A stretch of 64,000 nucleotides of DNA, taken from positions 434,001 to 498,000 of the forward strand of contig MSED01000004.1 in the NCBI GenBank assembly GCA_002099365.1. The letters run 5' to 3'. The notes under the pieces are model-generated. The model ran no database searches, was not told the DNA's origin, and worked only from the letters and a program-made list of their open reading frames with translations. A program made the position numbers and the translations under genes. This document shows positions 56,465 to 64,000 of the stretch, piece after piece. The stretch comes from Phialophora verrucosa. Lineage: Eukaryota > Ascomycota > Eurotiomycetes > Chaetothyriales > Herpotrichiellaceae. Numbering within the stretch: the stretch's first letter is position 1; every line of letters begins with the position of its first letter.

Positions 56465-57649
56465 TCATCCCCAGTCTTGTAGGGATCGCCATCTCGACAA
56501 TCTCACTTCGCCGAACGTAGCCTGGAGGATGAACATTGTAAAGTCGTCGACATCGTCCGGTGCGACCTCTGTGAGCAGCTTATCGGTGTCTGCCACCTGC
56601 ATCAATCCAACGTTTACCTCTGAACATAGCTTCTCCCAAGCCCTAGCTGACTGGGCTCCCCAGACGCCTTTCCGAGTGGTTAACATCATGCCACCCTGGC
56701 AAGGAATCGTCCGGCACTGCTGCATGACCAGATATGTTCCTTGGATGCCAGATGCAACGAGCCAGGTCCGTCGAATGCTTTCGGCAACGACCCAGGAGTA
56801 CCAAAGAAGGTTCTCGCACCGCGGAACATCAGATAGACCGAAGCCAACAGCTGTTTGTTCATGATTCGACGAGATTATGGAGCCACCTAGAATATCTCCA
56901 TCATAGAGACAAATCACCTGTTAGACTAGCAAGGCCTGGACTCGAGCTAGGTGTTCAAGGGAGTCAGGACTGGCTGAGCTCGAGGTGATGCTAATGCTGT
57001 CTAAGAATGAGTCTGCCGACGGAACGTGGTGGTCTGCTAGCAACTGCTTTGTTCGGCCCTCAATAATCTGAAGGATGATCTGCTCGTTCGAGTCCGTTTT
57101 GTGAAGGTAGCATGACAAAGCCGTATACGTATCCTGGATGCACCGTGGAAATCGAGTCCGATATAGTCGAGAGTGGATGAAGGGGCTGCTGCTTGTCTCG
57201 ACCCAGTCGGCGAGCCAGCGATGAAACTTGATCATAAGCCTCTTCAGGTTTTCGATTGTGGTAAATGGGTTGTCCTCTACTTGTAGGAGACGATCGACGT
57301 TTCAGGTCTCTGGCGAAGTAAACCAGCTTGAGTAGAGTTGATCAGCAACGAGGTAACTAGAGAAGCCTGGCAGCCCTGGACCTAGAGACTGATTGGGACA
57401 ATAAACTCCTCTGATCTGAAGGCCGGGAGAGGGACCAGATGATTGCAAGGCGCCAGAAGGAAAGATTTGTCCCTTGCCGAGATGTGTCTCATCTCCTCCG
57501 CAAAGGACGAAGTGCGTCGGTTTGGCAGGGGGATAAGTGCATTCGGTGCCGCATCTCCTGCATCTCATGCACTGCGGCGTCTCTTTACCCCATTTCCGCT
57601 TGGCTCCAGCACAGGCCTCACATGCTTTTGTCTCCAGTGTGGTGGCCAT
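56465..57649 (-). pseudogene. Broken Zn2Cys6-type transcription factor gene
   Basis: One continuous frame from ATG 57649 (MATTLETKACEACAGAKRK) to 56465, interrupted by two in-frame stops: TGA at 57304-57302 and TAA at 56923-56921. Coding character continues directly across both (SWFTSPET/NVDRLLQVED and RVQALLV/QVICLYDGD). The zinc cluster is also damaged: the third cysteine of CxxCxxxKxKC is Trp (KRKWG), although Cys occurs nearby (CMRCRRCGTEC). The C-terminal part (FTMFILQATFGEVRLSRW) is typical of fungal zinc-cluster regulators. No intron with proper ends removes either stop. It faces a broken aldo/keto reductase 487 bp away. Confidence 0.75.
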
Positions 57650-58136
57650 TGGTGCAAGTAGTAGCTTCTAGAATCTAACAGTCCGAGGAGGAAGAAAGAT
57701 GCCTCGTTTGTGAGGTTCCGTACGAAAGGGGTACCTTACCATGCTTACCTCACCCCTGCTATGCGGGCCTCATCCACGTTTGGCTAGTCACCGCTCTCAG
57801 CTCCAACAATTTCCGCAAAGCCAGGCTGTCGAAGACTCTGTTTGCCGGAGCTATCTCTCTTGGGATATGTAGTCGCCGCCATCGAACTCAGCCTGCTACT
57901 ACGATCACAGAGTCGGAGAGACACATTCACGCTGCGGAGAATGGGAGATGCGGAAGTAGTACGGCATTTTTCCACCAAGGCCAGGTGAGGATAGCCTTTG
58001 TCGAATAGAACCACCACGCGCCATATATATATGTAAATAATAGAGAAGACGTTACGGGCTGTGTTCTGATCTACCCGGCTCTCTATCTATTGCCTCGCCA
58101 GCAACTAGTCCACTCACAGCACAGATTCATTTCACT
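57650..58136. promoter_or_regulatory. Divergent intergenic region between two broken genes
   Basis: Separates the starts of the Zn2Cys6 pseudogene and the aldo/keto reductase pseudogene, so it should have held a shared promoter region. A TATATATATATG stretch occurs near 58023-58034. Confidence 0.4.
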
Positions 58137-59151
58137 ATGGCAAGCAGAGAGATCAAGTCCGTTTTTGGCGGCGGCCCCATCGGCGAGGGCAAGGATTTCC
58201 CCGACGAGCCCATGATCGAGGAACTGTACAGGCTGCTGGAGGAGGGAGGCTGCCATACCATCGACACAGCTCCTGTATAGTAACTCAGAGGAGTGGATCG
58301 GCAAGACCCATGTCGGTGACCGATTCGTTATTGACAGCAAGACTCCTGGTGGGTTTGTGCCTGGTGGCAGCGATTCTGAGGGCATCCTGAAGCATGCCAA
58401 AGAGACGGTCGAGAGGCTGGGTGTCGAGAGTGTAAGTCGTCATGAAGAGGCAGCAAGCCACATCTGATGTCAAGTGCAGGTCGATGTGTACTACATCCAC
58501 TGTCCGGACCCCTCTATCGAGCTCCTGGACATGATCAAGGGCATCAATGATGCCTACAAGCCTGGTTGTTTCAAGCGCTTCGGGTTGAGTAACTTCAATG
58601 CTCAGGACGTGGAGCATATCTACGCTCTTTGTCAGGAGAGGCGCTATCCACTGCCGACCGTCTACCAGGGCAAATACAGTGCCGTCGCCAGAAGGCAGGG
58701 GAAAGAGCTGTTGCCAACGCTGCGCAAGCTTAACATCGCTTTCTACGCCTACAGTCCTCTCGCGGGCGGCCTACTGACCAAAACCAAAGAGCAGGTCGTC
58801 CAAGGAAGCAAGGACGCCGGACGCTTTGGTAAGGGCCATTGGCTGGGTAGTTTGTACGCTGATCTGTACAACAAGCAGTCGTACCACAAGGCCCTAGACC
58901 TATGGAGCGAGGCTGCTCAGACTGCTGGCTGCACTAAAGCGGAGCTTGCATATCGTTGGCTCGCTTTTGACTCAGCACTTGACCCCAAATACGGCGATGC
59001 TGTCGTCTTCGGTGCCAGCAAGCTTTTCCAGGTCAAAGAGACGTTGGCGTGGCTGAAGAAGGGCTCAGTCGGCGAGAAGGCCAAGGCCGAGATTGATGAG
59101 ATCTGGGAGACGCTTAAGGACGACGCGCCTCTCGACAATTACAATCAGTAG
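58137..59151 (+). pseudogene. Aldo/keto reductase (pyridoxal-reductase-like) with a frameshift
   Basis: NADPH-dependent aldo/keto reductase family. From ATG 58137 the frame reads MASREIKSVFGGGPIGEG to CHTIDTA, then hits TAG at 58278. Skipping one base at 58272 (or restoring two) continues immediately as LYSNSEEWIGKTHVGDRF. The frameshift therefore falls at the catalytic Asp/Tyr motif (IDTA-LY). Downstream the gene is intact: catalytic Lys in DSKTPG, a 48-nt intron (58432-58479), catalytic His in YYIHCPDPS, and motifs FGLSNFNAQ, YSPLAGGLLT and VFGASK. It ends at 59151. Exon 2 (58480-59151) is 223 codons plus stop. A single sequencing error could explain it, but the neighbouring regulator is broken too. 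Confidence 0.75.
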
Positions 59152-59723
59152 GCTGGGCGGTCAAAGGGAGTGGCGCCCAGGCTAGTACGTTCGATCATCT
59201 TGACTCGTCCGATCGATCTTCTCGCTATGTACATATCTATGGTCTGTGGCTTGTCTAGGGGTAGACCAGTAGGATCGTTCATCGAACGTGGAATCAGGTG
59301 CGGATTACGAGATTCGGCATACGTGTTGGAAGTTCTGGGCGAGCAGCATGGACTCGAAGAGGTACACGATATTGATCTGCTCTGACCAATATTGTGCATG
59401 TTCAGAAAACGAGCAGTGTCGGAGCCCGCGAGTCATATGAATGCAGCAACTGTAGCCGCTAGATGTGTACAATCTTGATCGACATGGCCGACTGGGGAAA
59501 TATCAGAGTTGCGAGGTACAGCAGCAATATTATTGGGCTCACTTTGGTGTCGACAGACTCCTCATCTGCACCGCCATCCTGTCCATAGTCTGGCTGCAAC
59601 GGCTTGACTGAAGAGACAAAGCAGAGGTGAGCCCGAGCATACGAGATGTGAAAGCTGATAAATATCTAGGAATTATAGGGTCGGCGATCTCGCTGATAGC
59701 TGCAGCCAGCACGAAACTGTCCA
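59152..59723. other. Intergenic region between converging genes
   Basis: 3' flanks of the aldo/keto reductase and Nudix genes. No gene is seen. Confidence 0.6.
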
Positions 59724-61175
59724 TCACAAGCGTGAACCGGTTCGTCTCCTCCACCACCTGACTATCCACCACACCGTACCTGCCGTCAGCACGGTCCTGT
59801 ACGCCAGGAATACTGCAATCGCCCAATTGACTCTGTCGTAATATCCGTATAATAACTTGCCAACAGCATGTTCAGGACTCTTGCCCACCCCAAGGCCGCC
59901 AATACCGACACTATGCTTGTTGAAGGATGACCGTTTCGTAGATCTCTGTGTGGCAGGGGCTTCTTCGGCGGCATCTGATATCGCTATGGAGGAAGACCCT
60001 GGGCCCATGGCGGGCACAGGTTCAGGAGACGATATCGCAATCGCCTGGCTTGTGCCGTCCATGGCAGTTTGACTGGGTCGTCGTCGTTGCTGCCGTGCTT
60101 GCTGCTGGCTGTACCATGACCCGGACGAAAATGCTTCTGCAGTATTCTTCCGGAATTGGCGGGTCATAAGATATACGATGATACGGAGGTCAGGGACCGT
60201 AAACGTGGGATATTTCCACAATGCCACCGCATTATAGGGTGGCAGTTGATCGAGGAGGTCTGCCAGAACGCCCAGAGTAAGGCCCCAGAGAATCAGCGGT
60301 TGCTGAAATGTTAATAGTCCGTTGTGTCCAGAGTTGGAAGAAGGCACGCCGAAAGGAGCTTGCGCCCATCCTGATAAAGTGGAGAGGTTGTCTCCTCCTT
60401 CTTTTGGGATAAACTCCGGTATTGAACTGGCGTAGACCGACTCGGTGGGGAGAAGGCGGACGGCGCTGAACATCATTCTGCCCATTGTCAGGCGAATGAG
60501 TTTATGAAAGGTCGGCCCAACGCGTCTCGCCCATCGGGCAGAGATGTCCACGGCCTCCCTTGTGCGTAGTGTAGGTGAAAGTAGCGCTCGAAGCGAGACC
60601 CAGTGTACCGAGGCGACTTCTGTGGGCTGTGGCTGTAAGGGCGGGACGTTCTTGCCCGTCAAGACGAAGATGTAGGGACACAGCACCATCAGCACGTCTC
60701 TGCCCCACGAAGTCGTGACGAGTCGTTCCGGCAAGTTGCCCGCATGGAGACAGTCGGCTGTTTCCAGATCCACGCCTATCTCTTCCCGTGTCTCCCTAAT
60801 GGCCGCAGCCAAGTCATCTTCGTCCTCGGGGTCTCGTTTCCCGCCCGGCAGAGCCACATGCCCGGACCATCTGTCTCCTGCGCGGCCGGCGCGTTTGATG
60901 AAGAGCAATTCGGCGTCACCTTCCTGCACCCATTCTTGCGCAAAGAACTCTGATAGCGAGGATGGAGGGGTCGAGGGCGTGTCGACTGCTATGACCGACG
61001 CATTGGCCGCAGCAGGCACAGGCCTGAACGCTGGGCGAACGCGTATTATGACGGCGACACTGGCTCGCTTTTGGGAGGCGTGTGGTGGGTTTGGCACGTG
61101 CGGATAAGGGTTCTCGGCGAGTTGGCCAAGGACAGATTGAAGCGCCTTGATAATGGCTCTGGAGTCTTCCGACAT
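59724..61175 (-). CDS. Nudix hydrolase with C-terminal membrane segments (CoA-diphosphatase-like)
   Basis: Hydrolyses a nucleoside diphosphate linked to another group. 483 residues from the first ATG (61175, MSEDSRAIIKALQSVLGQL). The frame remains open and coding-like upstream to 61283 (TTG only), so a short 5' exon is probably missing; an ATG at 61342 is a candidate but no clean join was found. The Nudix box is PGGKRDPEDEDDLAAAIRET followed by REEIGVDL, with the catalytic REXXEE, in the NUDT7/Pcd1-type GG..D..D arrangement. Later parts are unusual for the family: WGLTLGVLADLLDQL, a Ser/Pro-rich linker, and a C-terminal hydrophobic stretch (WAIAVFLAYRTVLTAGTVWWIV) ending in Arg. It is probably anchored in an organelle membrane. 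Confidence 0.8.
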   Translation of the reverse strand: MSEDSRAIIKALQSVLGQLAENPYPHVPNPPHASQKRASVAVIIRVRPAFRPVPAAANASVIAVDTPSTPPSSLSEFFAQEWVQEGDAELLFIKRAGRAGDRWSGHVALPGGKRDPEDEDDLAAAIRETREEIGVDLETADCLHAGNLPERLVTTSWGRDVLMVLCPYIFVLTGKNVPPLQPQPTEVASVHWVSLRALLSPTLRTREAVDISARWARRVGPTFHKLIRLTMGRMMFSAVRLLPTESVYASSIPEFIPKEGGDNLSTLSGWAQAPFGVPSSNSGHNGLLTFQQPLILWGLTLGVLADLLDQLPPYNAVALWKYPTFTVPDLRIIVYLMTRQFRKNTAEAFSSGSWYSQQQARQQRRRPSQTAMDGTSQAIAISSPEPVPAMGPGSSSIAISDAAEEAPATQRSTKRSSFNKHSVGIGGLGVGKSPEHAVGKLLYGYYDRVNWAIAVFLAYRTVLTAGTVWWIVRWWRRRTGSRL

Positions 61176-61675
61176 GGTCCCAGAAGAAACGAGAGCTTCA
61201 ATGTCCTCGCTCGAAATGTCCGGCGACAAATGGTATTCGAGAAGACTTGAATCAACAGGACAGCCTCGTCGGCCCACGGACAAGGTACCGAGGCGTGCGA
61301 GGCTGAATCTTCAGGATCTAACTTGAAGCAGTCTGGAGCCAATGGGAAAATCGTCGGGCCAAGCGGAGAATTTCCCGGGGCACGCGAGCTCGATAGCAGC
61401 TGTGATTGGTTCCTCTTCTTAACTTTGTTTTTTTGGGTGAAGGCGGGGGGTTGGCAGGAACTGACAGCATTGTGATTGAAGTGTGAAGCTTGCGCAGAAA
61501 GCTTTCCTCGCCAGTACTCGGTACTTGTGCTACTTACCTAGTTACACCGTCCCTCAAATATTACATTCTACATTGTATCTGTGTGAGAGTCAGAGCCGTC
61601 GCTGTAACATTTCTCATGGAGTAGCCTCCCGTTGTCCAGGTCATCGTAGCTGAACTCGGCCCATTTGCACCCAAT
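61176..61675. promoter_or_regulatory. Divergent intergenic region between Nudix and VTC genes
   Basis: About 500 bp separate divergent genes, and part (61176-61283) may still be coding for the Nudix protein. No individual site was identified. Confidence 0.45.
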
Positions 61676-64000
61676 ATGCGCTTCGGAAAGACCCTCTCGG
61701 ACGCCATCTACCCTCCGTGGAAAGACAAGTACCTCGAGTACGACAAGATCAAGAAGCTCCTGCGTGAAGATGAGACCTCTCCACAAGGCCGTGGCGGAGA
61801 GGGGAGCTGGACGGAACAAGATGAAGAGAACTTCGTCCACGAGCTCACCGTAGTTCAATTGGAGAAAGTGCACCAGCACCAAGTCGACACGTTCAACTCG
61901 TTGCGAGACCGAACCGCCGCCTGTGAAGCCAAGCTTCCATCTTCCGAGGGTGAAGATGCAGGAAAAGCTGACGAAGAATACAAAGAGGTGGCCAAGGAGC
62001 TGATGCCGGAATTGGACAGCATCTCGAAAGAGCTCAATGAACTTAGGAAGTTCAGTAGGATCAATTACACCGGGTTCCTCAAGGCAGCGAAGAAACATGA
62101 CAGGAAGAGAGGTCTCAAGTACAGAGTGAGGCCGATACTGCAGGTTCGTCTGGCGCAGATGCCTTTCAACCAAGAAGATTACTCGCCTCTGCTCTTCCGC
62201 TTGTCCACCATGTATAGCTGGGCACGGCAGACGCTTGAAGGAGAAGAAGCTGGAAAGGAGACAGAGACAGACGTCAAGCCAACGGACGAGTACAAGGCTT
62301 ACAAATACTGGGTCCATGTCGACAATCTTCTCGAGGTGAAGACATATCTGCTGCGTCGCCTGCCGGTCCTGGTCTACAATCCACAATCTGTCAAAGTGGT
62401 CGATTCGTCTCAAAGGGACCCGACGATAACATCCATCTACTTTGATAACAACAACTTCGACCTCTACCAGGGCAAAGTGGAGAAAGGCACTGCAGGTGCT
62501 TCTCTCCGCATCAGATGGACAGGCCAGCTCAATGACGAGCCGGAGGTCGTTCTGGAGAAGAAGTTCGTCGACGAAGCAATCGACAGCAGCGACATCAGGA
62601 TCCAACTCAAGCCAAAGTATATTCTTCCTTTCCTCAAAGGAGAATATAAAATGGAGAAACAGATCGCGCGACTCGAGGAAATGCTGGGAGCTGACCATGA
62701 AGAGGTCAAGGCATTCAAGGCCAACGTCGGCGAGATCCAGTCCTTTATCACGGAGAAGAAGCTCGAACCGGTCCTTCGCGCCAGTTATACCCGTACGGCA
62801 TTTCAAATCCCTGGCGATGACAGGATTCGGATGTCCCTGGACACCGACCTGGCGTTTATTCGCGAGGATGCCCTAGACCCCGACCGTCCGTGCCGTGATC
62901 CTGACGACTGGCACCGCTCCGACATTGATCAGCAGCAGATGGAGTATCCCTTCTCGGCCATCAAGAAGGGCGAGATCAGCCGGTTCCCCCACGCCGTGCT
63001 TGAGATCAAGATCAAAGAGTCCAAGTATACTAAGAACAACACTTGGCTCAATGATCTGATGAACTCGCATTTGGTTAAGGAAGAGAAGAGATTCTCCAAA
63101 TTCGTCCATGGTGTCGCGGAACTGTTTGAAGACTATGTCAACAGTTTCCCCTTCTGGCTAAGTGACCTTGAGACAGATATCAGAAGAGATCCCGTCACAG
63201 CCTACGAGGAGGAACAGCAACGAGAGGCGAAGAAAGCTGAGGACGAGATGGCTGTTGGGAGTTTCATCGCCGGCTCCAAGCTATCCGCCAGCAAAGGCAA
63301 AGCCGCGTCCTCTCCAAGCAAGTTCCCTGAGCGCAAATTGTCTGGAGTTCTGTCCCAGTCTGTGCAATCGCAAACAAAACCGATGGCTTCGTCACAGCTC
63401 GACGCCACGGCGGAGGAACGAGACGATGACGAAACCGGCGTTCAGGCGCCCGACGCAGTAGAAGTGCGGGATTCCTCCCAGGGCGGCATTCGTTCTTTCC
63501 TACCCGGTTTCTCGAACTCGCGCTATGCCCGTCGCCACCGCCAAGGGAAGGGGGCATGGGAGAATGCCCCACTGCCCGCAGGCGTCAAGGAGCCCAGCTT
63601 TTGGATCAAAGACCAGGGTGACCTGAAAGTTGAAGCCAAGGTCTGGCTTGCAAACCAGCGAACATTCATCAAATGGCAGCACATTGCGATTCTCTTGGCC
63701 ACCTTCTCCCTCGCCCTGTACAATGCCGCCGGTGTCAGCAATAACATTGCCCGTTCCCTCTCAATTGTGTACACCTGCTTTGCCATCTTTGCGTCGATCT
63801 GGGGATGGTACGTCTACATGTGGCGCACTAGGTTGATCACGGAACGCAGTGGCAAGGATTTCGACAATCCCATCGGACCGTTCGTCGTGACAATCGGGTT
63901 GGCATTGGCGTTGGTCTTGAATTTTGCTTTTAAGTACAAGGCTGCGGTGACTAGCGATGGCCCTCACGCTGGTAACAGCACGTCCATGGGAGCTGGGGTG
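61676..64000 (+). CDS. Vacuolar transporter chaperone subunit, VTC2/VTC3-like (3' truncated)
   Basis: Subunit of the VTC complex, which makes polyphosphate and moves it into the vacuole. The frame is open from ATG 61676 to the end of the window (775 codons, no stop reached), with no intron. Residues 1 to about 165 are an SPX domain (MRFGKTLSDAIYPPWKDKY, YDKIKKLL, RKFSRINYTGFLKAAKKHD), which binds inositol pyrophosphates. About 225-520 is the VTC tunnel domain: TSIYFDNNNFDLY, LRIRWTGQLN, VVLEKKF, YTRTAFQIPGDDRIRMSLDT, AVLEIKIKES, FSKFVHGVAELFEDY. A disordered Ser-rich linker and three membrane helices (DUF202-like; HIAILLATFSLALY, SIVYTCFAIFASIWGW, VVTIGLALALVLNFAF) follow. The length (over 770) and motif detail favour VTC2/3 over catalytic VTC4. 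Confidence 0.9.
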   Translation, partial: MRFGKTLSDAIYPPWKDKYLEYDKIKKLLREDETSPQGRGGEGSWTEQDEENFVHELTVVQLEKVHQHQVDTFNSLRDRTAACEAKLPSSEGEDAGKADEEYKEVAKELMPELDSISKELNELRKFSRINYTGFLKAAKKHDRKRGLKYRVRPILQVRLAQMPFNQEDYSPLLFRLSTMYSWARQTLEGEEAGKETETDVKPTDEYKAYKYWVHVDNLLEVKTYLLRRLPVLVYNPQSVKVVDSSQRDPTITSIYFDNNNFDLYQGKVEKGTAGASLRIRWTGQLNDEPEVVLEKKFVDEAIDSSDIRIQLKPKYILPFLKGEYKMEKQIARLEEMLGADHEEVKAFKANVGEIQSFITEKKLEPVLRASYTRTAFQIPGDDRIRMSLDTDLAFIREDALDPDRPCRDPDDWHRSDIDQQQMEYPFSAIKKGEISRFPHAVLEIKIKESKYTKNNTWLNDLMNSHLVKEEKRFSKFVHGVAELFEDYVNSFPFWLSDLETDIRRDPVTAYEEEQQREAKKAEDEMAVGSFIAGSKLSASKGKAASSPSKFPERKLSGVLSQSVQSQTKPMASSQLDATAEERDDDETGVQAPDAVEVRDSSQGGIRSFLPGFSNSRYARRHRQGKGAWENAPLPAGVKEPSFWIKDQGDLKVEAKVWLANQRTFIKWQHIAILLATFSLALYNAAGVSNNIARSLSIVYTCFAIFASIWGWYVYMWRTRLITERSGKDFDNPIGPFVVTIGLALALVLNFAFKYKAAVTSDGPHAGNSTSMGAGV

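Noticed and set aside
61568..62806. A 412-codon minus-strand reading frame
   Set aside because: It is the antisense shadow of the VTC2/3-like gene, whose plus-strand product has clear SPX and VTC motifs.
1..64000. Transposons, CRISPR arrays or viral insertions
   Set aside because: No transposase, reverse transcriptase or integrase motifs, no long terminal or inverted repeats, and no spacer-repeat arrays were seen by eye. Degenerate elements could still escape notice.

Overview
The window is nuclear DNA of a filamentous ascomycete (Pezizomycotina). Most genes carry short introns of about 45 to 120 nt with GT..AG ends and CTNAC-like branch sites. The gene content is typically fungal: a CFEM receptor, Zn-cluster-type regulators, a GABA-permease-like transporter, SepB/Ctf4 and a VTC polyphosphate subunit. 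Several features recall Eurotiomycetes or black-yeast-like fungi, but class-level placement is only a guess. There is no prokaryotic, viral or CRISPR content, and I recognised no intact transposon.

Layout. 1-6 kb: 3' end of a SepB/Ctf4 gene, a hypothetical gene, an MFS transporter and a membrane dipeptidase. 7-22 kb: a CFEM-rhodopsin receptor, an RGG/coiled-coil protein, mitochondrial ClpX, an alpha/beta hydrolase, glycogen branching enzyme, a mitochondrial protein, and a transcription-factor-like protein without a zinc cluster. 22.5-25.4 kb is gene-poor. 25-29 kb: two small Myb/SANT-like nuclear proteins. 29.7-31.5 kb: HSP60. 32.9-34.2 kb: a broken SMP-30-like gene. 35.5-37.6 kb: an amino acid permease. 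38.5-43.5 kb: ATP synthase beta, cytochrome c oxidase subunit V and cofilin. 45.3-55.6 kb: a run of seven more small Myb/SANT-like genes or gene parts. 56.5-59.2 kb: a broken Zn2Cys6 regulator facing a broken aldo/keto reductase. 59.7-64 kb: a Nudix hydrolase diverging from a VTC2/3-like gene that runs off the end.

The most striking content is the set of nine small SANT/Myb-like loci. Each has a three-helix-like N-terminal domain of about 50 residues and usually a long charged, disordered tail. Several share the same intron position inside the domain, and five carry psi-K-x-E (SUMO-type) sites. One locus (45350) is only a first exon; its donor phase fits the second exon of its neighbour, so it is either a truncated tandem copy or an alternative first exon.

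Three accessory genes are broken by frameshifts or premature stops, and every stop is one C-to-T change from a sense codon. Housekeeping genes for mitochondria (HSP60, ATP2, COX5, ClpX), actin and glycogen are intact and interspersed. Exon joins were worked out by hand from splice consensus and reading-frame continuity; no transcript data or database search was available.
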